DNA of 42,261 bases from an uncultured Paracoccaceae bacterium (GTDB lineage: Bacteria; Pseudomonadota; Alphaproteobacteria; Rhodobacterales; Rhodobacteraceae). The first letter of the stretch is position 1. Each line of letters starts with the position of its first letter. Below are positions 33,098-39,792 of the stretch, piece by piece. The stretch lies in contig CANLND010000025.1 in the NCBI GenBank assembly GCA_947492585.1, positions 1 through 42,261 of the forward strand. The letters run 5' to 3'. The translations under genes were made by a program, and so were the position numbers. A model generated the notes under the pieces. That model saw only the letters and a program-made list of their open reading frames with translations. It had not been told where the DNA came from and did no database searches.

Positions 33098-36000
33098 TCA
33101 CTCCAACGTCAAAGGACAGGAAAAATCTGACAGTTCCGACATCAGGAACGGCACCGTGGTGCTGTCAAATTCAATGCGATAGCTGATCGAGCGTCCGCCA
33201 ATTTCGTGACGAACGTCCACCACATTACCGCTGACTTTGGACCGGCCCTGACGCAGGAAATCAACAATGTCCCAGCGCCCTTGTGAAAAGCTGAGCACAG
33301 AGTTGCGATGCCGTTTATTGGGGAACAGTTCAATCGAAACCCCCGATGACTGACCCGGCCAGGATTGGGCCAAGGGTGTGCTGTCTGGCTGGGTTCGGAC
33401 CGCTGCACCGTTGATCGACAACACGCTCAGTTCAACCGTCGGCGACGAGGTGACATGGGTCACGGACATATTGACCTCTGGCTCGGGTGATCCAGAGGCA
33501 AAGAACGCAAGCCGGATTGCCTGTGCGCGATCAAATTGGCGCAGAAGAGCCGGGGACAGACGTTGGCCCACCGCGCTTTGAGGGGCAGGTTTCAGACCGT
33601 TTGCACCCCGCACTACATGCGGTTGCAGATACGAGGCATAATACCGATCCATACGTCCGCCCGGGCCAAAGAACTGGCCAAACACCGCAGGCGATACATG
33701 GCGGCCATTCCCAAACGGGTACAGCGGCGCAATGAAATCACGACAGAACAGGCCGACCTCTTCGTTCAACGCGCGTTCCATCTGTGCCAGAGTGGCATCC
33801 TGTGCTTCTGCCCGGAATTCGGTTTCTATTTCATTCAGCAACCGGCCCATGACCATCGGCAGGGCGGTGTTGTTCAGCGTAAGCGCCGATAGGGTCTGGC
33901 TCAACATGGCTTCATCCGCCGGTGTTGGCGCAACAGCCGCCTGGCGACGGTTTTCCCGCAGATCGCCGATGTTTGTCAGCAGCAGGTCAACCGGACGCTG
34001 CCCGATTTCACCGTCAAGCAGACTATGCCATTGGGCAAAGTCATCGGTGATACGGTCGACCTGACGACGTTGAACATCCTCGCCGGCCCCGCCGCCGCCG
34101 CCCACGCGGTTTTGAACTTTGCCTTTGTTTTTGAAACTGTCCAACGCCACCCGCTGAAACACGCCCGATGTGCTGTAGATCCTGCTGAAAATCGCATCGC
34201 CCATATTCGCACTCAGATCCCCTCCCGACGCGGCCACCGCCGCTGGATCCAGATTGTCCAACTGTTCATACAGACGCGACAGGCGGGTTTCTTCTTCGAC
34301 GGCTTCGACCAGCTCAAGCAAGGGAGAGGCAACCCGAGATCCGGCCGCCGCTAGTGCGTTAAACTGCGGTCCATCCGCCGACATACGCGCAAGACCAATC
34401 TGATCGAACATATCTGTCCACTCAGATTTGAACTCCAATCGATAGACGCGGTGCAGCTCAGCCTCGAGGCCCGCCAATTGGGTGTCATACCCAACCCGTC
34501 CAGCCGCGGTCCCGAGCACCCATTGGTCTTCGCGCAGACGATCACGCGCGGCGCTCAGCTCTTCTAGGAAATACCCCCAATAGCCCTCAAAGGTATAAAG
34601 CGCGGGCACGCCAACGGTTTCCAACGCGCTGCCATCCGTGGTGTTCAGCACCTGTGCCACCTGCCCAGACAGGCGATCCGCCAGATTGAAATTCGGCACG
34701 CCAGACGTGGCCGAGCGCTCTTTGATCGAGGCATACGCCTGTTCCGCCAGCGGCAGGTTAACGATCGCTTCGCGCGCAGTGCGCACGATTTCGGGATCAA
34801 TACCGATCTGCGGTTTTCGGTCCGTATCAAGTTTCAGCATCGCGGCCAAATGGCCCATCAGCTGCTCGCGTTCGTCGATCTGACCGGGCGCATTAAAGAT
34901 GCGTCGCCAGTGGTTTTCGAAATAAGCCAGAATTGCGGTGTCATCATCCGCGCCGCCACCTTCGCCCTGCCCCCCAAGCAATAGATAAACTTTGAGCGCG
35001 CGGTATACTTCGGCGGTTTCTTCGTCAGCCACCAGCTGTGGCAGGGTGTTTTCCATATGCAAGATCATGCGCGGACGCAGCATGCGCTCTAACCCATCTG
35101 AATATGCACGATGGGTTGCACCGGCCAGTTCATCCCGACGGGACAGCCCCAAACCTTCCCCAAACTGATCTTTATCCGTGTCGCCAAAACCGGTGGTCAA
35201 GTTGCGCAAATCCTGCAACGGCGCCATCACCGGTGACGGATCTGGATCCTGAATGACCGTGCGATCCAATTCGGAACGTGCGGCCACCAAAAAGGCGCTG
35301 GTGTCCTGTGCGGTTTGTTTGATCAGTGTTGCGTTTTGCCAATAACTGTAGCCAAACGAGGCCATTGCCCCGCCCCCAGCCACACACAGGGCCATCAACA
35401 AAATACCGCGCAAGATGTTGGTGCGGCGAATGAACACCCGATCAAAGCCCACCCAGTCACGCTCTTCAAAGATTACCTTTTTCATCAAATCATGCAGGAA
35501 AAACGACTTTCCCTGCCCGGACATAAAGGCGGGCTGGAATAGACCGGGCGCAGCGTTGTTGCGCGCCATTTCCCCCAGAACCTGATCAACTGGAGTGCCT
35601 TCCTGGGTGCCCGAGGTGAAATAAAATCCGCGCAAGATCGCGTTGGTTTTATAGCGGGTCGGCTCAAACACCACGCGCAGGAATTCGGTCACGTTGTCGC
35701 GCAGCATGGCCATTTGCCCCGGCAGCCCAAAGATCGCAATGCGGCTTGCGCCATCGGGTTCTTCGTTCATCCGATCAATGACTTCATCTGACAAGCGACT
35801 GATCAGCTGATCGAATTCGTCGCCGGCCTGTTTGTAAGTCTCCATCGCACGGTCTTTGGTCTGAAAGGTCACCCCCCAAACCGATTTGCGCCGCGACTGA
35901 CTGAAACTCGCGAAATATTCGCGAAAGCCAGAGATCAGGTCAGCTTTGGTAAACAGCACATATACCGGAAAATCGATTTTCAGGGTTTGGTGGATTTCCC

Positions 36001-36727
36001 CCAAACGTTCGCGCACCGTCGCGGCATGTGCGGCAATAGAAGAGGGCGAACCGCGCATCATATCTTCGATAGAAAACGCGAGAATAACGCCATTGACCGG
36101 CTGGTCCGGGCGGCCTTTTTTCAGAAGTTCCAGAAAAGACGCCCAGCTGGCCTTATCTGCGGCACCATCGCTGTCGTGCATGGTATAGCGCCCGGCAGTG
36201 TCAATCAGCACCGCGTCTTCGGCGAACCAAAAATCACAGTTGCGCGTGCCGCCAAACCCTTGGGCGCGATCCGGCAGGACGTCTTGACCTGGGAATTCAA
36301 TGCCCGCATTCGACAGCGCGGTGGTTTTGCCAGCGGCGGGCGGGCCGATGATCACATACCATGGGAGATCGTACAGATAATTCTTGCCGCCGGTCTTCTT
36401 CAGCTTGGCCATCGCCTCTTGAACACGTTCGGATAAAACCGAAGCATCCCCAACGGGATCGGGCAGCAAACTGTCTTCGAGCGCTTGCGCCTTCTTGCGG
36501 CGTGCGCGCCAGTGCAGACCATAATATAGGACCAATCCGGCAAAAAAGGTGCCAATCACCGTAAGGCGCAGCCACGTGCTGGCCAGCAGATCGATGCCAA
36601 ACATCGGCAGGCCAATCCAGACCACTGCGCAAAAGGCGACAATCCCGATCACGATGAGTGGAATACGCATCCAGGGCTTGCGCAGAAATTGAACGGGCAA
36701 GCTAAAGAAAGAAAGGAGCCGGAACAT
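33098..36727 (-). CDS. tssM: T6SS membrane complex protein TssM (IcmF)
   Basis: The protein has 1,209 residues. Two membrane helices near the N-terminus (about 21-43 and 53-71) precede a cytoplasmic NTPase-like domain with an intact Walker A, GPPAAGKT (128-135), and VLIDTAGRYTMHD. A third membrane helix (about 430-450) leads into a long periplasmic part ending in a strand-rich TssM C-terminal domain (FPNKRHRNSVLSFSQGRWDIVDFLRQG). TssM spans the inner membrane and reaches the outer membrane. TssJ, the usual outer-membrane partner, is not found in this window. The start is two bases after the tssL stop. Confidence 0.95.
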   Translation of the reverse strand: MFRLLSFFSLPVQFLRKPWMRIPLIVIGIVAFCAVVWIGLPMFGIDLLASTWLRLTVIGTFFAGLVLYYGLHWRARRKKAQALEDSLLPDPVGDASVLSERVQEAMAKLKKTGGKNYLYDLPWYVIIGPPAAGKTTALSNAGIEFPGQDVLPDRAQGFGGTRNCDFWFAEDAVLIDTAGRYTMHDSDGAADKASWASFLELLKKGRPDQPVNGVILAFSIEDMMRGSPSSIAAHAATVRERLGEIHQTLKIDFPVYVLFTKADLISGFREYFASFSQSRRKSVWGVTFQTKDRAMETYKQAGDEFDQLISRLSDEVIDRMNEEPDGASRIAIFGLPGQMAMLRDNVTEFLRVVFEPTRYKTNAILRGFYFTSGTQEGTPVDQVLGEMARNNAAPGLFQPAFMSGQGKSFFLHDLMKKVIFEERDWVGFDRVFIRRTNILRGILLMALCVAGGGAMASFGYSYWQNATLIKQTAQDTSAFLVAARSELDRTVIQDPDPSPVMAPLQDLRNLTTGFGDTDKDQFGEGLGLSRRDELAGATHRAYSDGLERMLRPRMILHMENTLPQLVADEETAEVYRALKVYLLLGGQGEGGGADDDTAILAYFENHWRRIFNAPGQIDEREQLMGHLAAMLKLDTDRKPQIGIDPEIVRTAREAIVNLPLAEQAYASIKERSATSGVPNFNLADRLSGQVAQVLNTTDGSALETVGVPALYTFEGYWGYFLEELSAARDRLREDQWVLGTAAGRVGYDTQLAGLEAELHRVYRLEFKSEWTDMFDQIGLARMSADGPQFNALAAAGSRVASPLLELVEAVEEETRLSRLYEQLDNLDPAAVAASGGDLSANMGDAIFSRIYSTSGVFQRVALDSFKNKGKVQNRVGGGGGAGEDVQRRQVDRITDDFAQWHSLLDGEIGQRPVDLLLTNIGDLRENRRQAAVAPTPADEAMLSQTLSALTLNNTALPMVMGRLLNEIETEFRAEAQDATLAQMERALNEEVGLFCRDFIAPLYPFGNGRHVSPAVFGQFFGPGGRMDRYYASYLQPHVVRGANGLKPAPQSAVGQRLSPALLRQFDRAQAIRLAFFASGSPEPEVNMSVTHVTSSPTVELSVLSINGAAVRTQPDSTPLAQSWPGQSSGVSIELFPNKRHRNSVLSFSQGRWDIVDFLRQGRSKVSGNVVDVRHEIGGRSISYRIEFDSTTVPFLMSELSDFSCPLTLE

Positions 36728-36728
36728 G

Positions 36729-38351
36729 TTAATCTTCTCTCGGAATCATAATTTCGACGCGGCGATTGCGGGCCCGCCCGTCTTTGCTGCCGTTGTCTGC
36801 GATGGGATCCACCGCGCCTTTGCCCTCAACGCCAATGCGGTTGGGCTGGGCCAGCGCGGCGGCCAGAACCTCGGCCACGGCTTGTGCGCGGGCCTCTGAC
36901 AGGCCTTCGTTGGTTTTATAACGACCACGTCCTGAGGGTGGGATGCTGTCCGTATGACCAACCACACGAATGGGTCCGGCCTCTTGGTCCAATACAGACC
37001 CCATACGGGCGGCCAGCGCAGAAATGTCGCTGGTCAGGTCGGCCGAACCAGAACGGAACCGCAGGGTTTCCCCAAGCCGCAGCGCCACCCAGTCGTTGGT
37101 GCGATCCAACTCGATCTGACCTGTTTCAATCTCGGTCTCAAGTGACAGGCTGATCCGTTCCAGCTGGCTGCTTTGCGGGGCCTCATAGGGGCGCAAAATG
37201 GGCTGAGTGCGTTCAATCGCGATCGCAGGCTGCTCCCCATGTATCGCCAGAATGTAATCGCGCGTTTCGGTGCTGTCGCGTGTCAGCAGTGTTGACAGCG
37301 TCGCGAACATTGCGGTCACACACACCGCTGCCAGACTGACCGACACCCACAATGGCATACGGCTGCGATTGCGCGCTCCTGTCAAAACGACGGGCATCCA
37401 GCGCACCGAAGGGTCATCATCTGGACGCGGCTTGATCCGACGCAAGGTTTCATAAATCGCCGCGCGAATACGGGCGCTTTCGACAGTGCCGTTGGGCATC
37501 GCGCGATACTGTCCCTCAAACCCCAGCGACAGGCACGTCAGCATCAGTTCGAGCACCAGAAATTTTTGGGTGGGCGAGCGCATCGCCTCGTCCATCTTCT
37601 GATAAAACCCAACGCCAGAGGCACGATCTCCAAAGAAACGCGCGGCCATTGAATATTCCTGCCAGAGCCCCCGGTCGGTGCCCGGCAGGTTCTGAACAAT
37701 GTCGTCTGCTGTCGCAGACAGGATGTATTTTGCATCCGACACATCCTGCGCCGCCAGTCCAGCCTGAAGTGCGGTGCGTTCAAACCCGTCAATCTCACGG
37801 GTGACGTGATCAATCAGCGGAGCCGCCTGCATTTCCACCAAACCGGTGCGCAGTCGCCCCAGCAAGATCAACAAATCAGACGCGGCCGCCAACAATGGGT
37901 TGGACGCGCTGCCAGCGCCGCTCCCTTGCGCCTTTAGCGCATCTGACAGCGCAATCCGGGGTGCCATGGCCGCCGCGGTTGGTGCCTGAGGGGCCGTGGG
38001 TATTTCTGGAAAAATCTCAGATCCCGCCGGGCGTTGACCGGTGCCAGGCACATACAGCGGCTGTTGCGACGGTTGCGGCGCAGCCGGAGCGACAGGCTGA
38101 TGCTGTGGTCGCGGCGCAAAGGCGCCGCCCAGCCATGTGTCGTCTTGGGCCGGCGCCGATGTGGGGGCTACGCGCGCCGGGCCACCGCCTGCGGGGGGCA
38201 AGGGTTGCCCAAACACGGTTTTACCTGCCGGTGTCATGCCACCAGGTGCAGGCGACGGGGCAGGTTGCGGAGGCGGCGCGATCGGGCGCGGCGCGCCACC
38301 CGCAGGGGGCAACGGTTGGCCGAATACGGTCTTATCGTCATCGTTGGACAT
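36729..38351 (-). CDS. tssL: T6SS membrane complex protein TssL with OmpA-like peptidoglycan-binding domain
   Basis: The 540-residue protein has four parts. The Pro-rich N-terminus (about 1-120) carries two copies of KTVFGQPLPPAGG, at residues 7-19 and 44-56. The DotU cytoplasmic domain (about 150-320) includes ANPLLAAASDLLILLGRLR-type helices. A single membrane helix (about 335-358) is followed by an OmpA-like domain (about 430-535) with VVGHTDSIPPSGRGRYKTNEGLSEARA and GKGAVDPIADNGSKDGRARNRRVEI. The OmpA domain should anchor the complex to peptidoglycan, which may matter if TssJ is absent. Thr8 and Thr45 are candidate PpkA sites for FHA docking. Its ATG shares a base with the tssK stop. Confidence 0.94.
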   Translation of the reverse strand: MSNDDDKTVFGQPLPPAGGAPRPIAPPPQPAPSPAPGGMTPAGKTVFGQPLPPAGGGPARVAPTSAPAQDDTWLGGAFAPRPQHQPVAPAAPQPSQQPLYVPGTGQRPAGSEIFPEIPTAPQAPTAAAMAPRIALSDALKAQGSGAGSASNPLLAAASDLLILLGRLRTGLVEMQAAPLIDHVTREIDGFERTALQAGLAAQDVSDAKYILSATADDIVQNLPGTDRGLWQEYSMAARFFGDRASGVGFYQKMDEAMRSPTQKFLVLELMLTCLSLGFEGQYRAMPNGTVESARIRAAIYETLRRIKPRPDDDPSVRWMPVVLTGARNRSRMPLWVSVSLAAVCVTAMFATLSTLLTRDSTETRDYILAIHGEQPAIAIERTQPILRPYEAPQSSQLERISLSLETEIETGQIELDRTNDWVALRLGETLRFRSGSADLTSDISALAARMGSVLDQEAGPIRVVGHTDSIPPSGRGRYKTNEGLSEARAQAVAEVLAAALAQPNRIGVEGKGAVDPIADNGSKDGRARNRRVEIMIPRED

Positions 38352-39685
38352 TATGAGCCTTCCGGTACTGCCCAGAGTTCAAGTTTTAGATCTGGCCAAT
38401 TGCCGGCAAAATGCATGCCGACTGCAGGCGCCGTGGAAAATTCACGCCAAAGATCTGTGGATTTATCCAGCAGGAAGTAGACATTCGTCGACACCACCCG
38501 GATCTGGCGGGGCGGGTTGGGCAGATGCACCAATCCGATACCGGGCAGGTTGTTGCTGACAATTTGCGACATGCTGGTTGAAGGGCCGACTTTGCACAGC
38601 TGAGGGAACTGTTGCTGGACTTGTGTCAACGGCAGGCCCGATGAAACTTCGATGACAAAGGTCGCTTGGGCAAACAAATTACGATCTTCGACAAGTGCAG
38701 CATAAGAATTGGTTCGGATTTGGTTCAATGGAAGACGCACCGCGCGTCCGACATCGCGCGCCAGCAACTGCTGAATGTCACGCACCAACGGGGCAAAGCT
38801 CTCTTTGCCGTCCTGGTGGTCATACTGTGCATATACCGGCGCCATGCGCGCACCCTGATCAAAGGTCGACAGCTCACCCGCAAGGCCCAGCAATTTTTCG
38901 TACAGCCGTTCGGGATGCAGATTTGCCTGCCCCCGGAGATGGCGCAATACCGGCAGTTCGCGGTTCAGCACCATCAGCATCAGATAATCCGTCGCCTGCA
39001 TGCCCCCCCCCGATGAGGGATCCGACGCATAGCGCGCCAGCGTTTCCAGCTTGGCTTCAATCCAGCCAATCACCCGACTAAGATAGCCTTCATAGGCCGG
39101 GTGCACGCCAAGAACCAAACCGACGGGTGGGACGCTGTCATCCAGCGTCACAATGCCATCGCGCATTTCAATGATGCGGCCGATGCGGATGTTCTGATAT
39201 CCGGGCCGCGGCGTTTTACGCAGCGCCAGCTCTAGCCGGGGCTGCGCAATTTCAACCAAATGCTCCGCTCGATTGGCGGAGGCGTTGTTGGCCACGGGTT
39301 TGGCATCAAGCACATAGCGTGTTGCCGCATCAACAGCCGCTGACGACACATCCTGTCCGCCGATGCTGGCGTCCGGCAGGGTCAGCCAGATATCCAATCC
39401 CTGCACTTCGTCTTCGGGCACGGGCACGGGCGTCGGCAACGGGCAACTGCCGGGTGCATCAAAGGCCAGACCGTCGGCCATAATTCCGGCAACCGCCCGC
39501 AGGCCAATCTGTCCTTGTTGCGCCAGATCCCGATCAAAACGCAGCTCGCTTACCCCCCAAGGGTAAGGTGAAATTTTTGCCGTGCGTTCGCGCAACTGAT
39601 ATTCAAGATAGCGATCCGCCTGTTGCAGATGATGGGGTTGTAGAAACAGACCTTCACGCCAGGCGACTTTGCTGAAACTCGACAT
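38351..39685 (-). CDS. tssK: T6SS baseplate-membrane connector TssK
   Basis: The protein has 444 residues from the ATG at 39685; the extra 30 codons upstream are not TssK-like. The family start, KVAWREGLFLQPHHLQQADRYLEYQL, is unmistakable, followed by YPWGVSELRFD, RLELALRKTPRPGYQNIRIGRI and the C-terminal receptor-like domain. TssK trimers link the TssEFG wedge to TssL/TssM. It heads the leftward T6SS operon tssK-tssL-tssM-tagF-pppA-ppkA, in which all adjacent genes overlap or nearly touch. Its promoter should lie in the 107-bp gap upstream. Confidence 0.95.
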   Translation of the reverse strand: MSSFSKVAWREGLFLQPHHLQQADRYLEYQLRERTAKISPYPWGVSELRFDRDLAQQGQIGLRAVAGIMADGLAFDAPGSCPLPTPVPVPEDEVQGLDIWLTLPDASIGGQDVSSAAVDAATRYVLDAKPVANNASANRAEHLVEIAQPRLELALRKTPRPGYQNIRIGRIIEMRDGIVTLDDSVPPVGLVLGVHPAYEGYLSRVIGWIEAKLETLARYASDPSSGGGMQATDYLMLMVLNRELPVLRHLRGQANLHPERLYEKLLGLAGELSTFDQGARMAPVYAQYDHQDGKESFAPLVRDIQQLLARDVGRAVRLPLNQIRTNSYAALVEDRNLFAQATFVIEVSSGLPLTQVQQQFPQLCKVGPSTSMSQIVSNNLPGIGLVHLPNPPRQIRVVSTNVYFLLDKSTDLWREFSTAPAVGMHFAGNWPDLKLELWAVPEGS

Positions 39686-39757
39686 CTTGATGTAATCGCT
39701 TTCGATTGAATAGGGCTTGGGCCCGTCTAATAGTAACTTTGCAACTCTTAGGCCAAG

Positions 39758-39782
39758 TTGGGCCGTGGTCAACACGGCCCAA
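39758..39782 (-). terminator. Hairpin between the autotransporter gene and tssK
   Basis: TTGGGCCGTG (39758-39767) pairs perfectly with CACGGCCCAA (39773-39782) with a five-base loop. It lies ten bases beyond the autotransporter stop on the minus strand, where a terminator would be expected, but no T-run follows. The rest of the 39686-39792 gap is AT-rich toward tssK and probably holds the tssK promoter. Confidence 0.55.
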
Positions 39783-39792
39783 TAGAAATACC

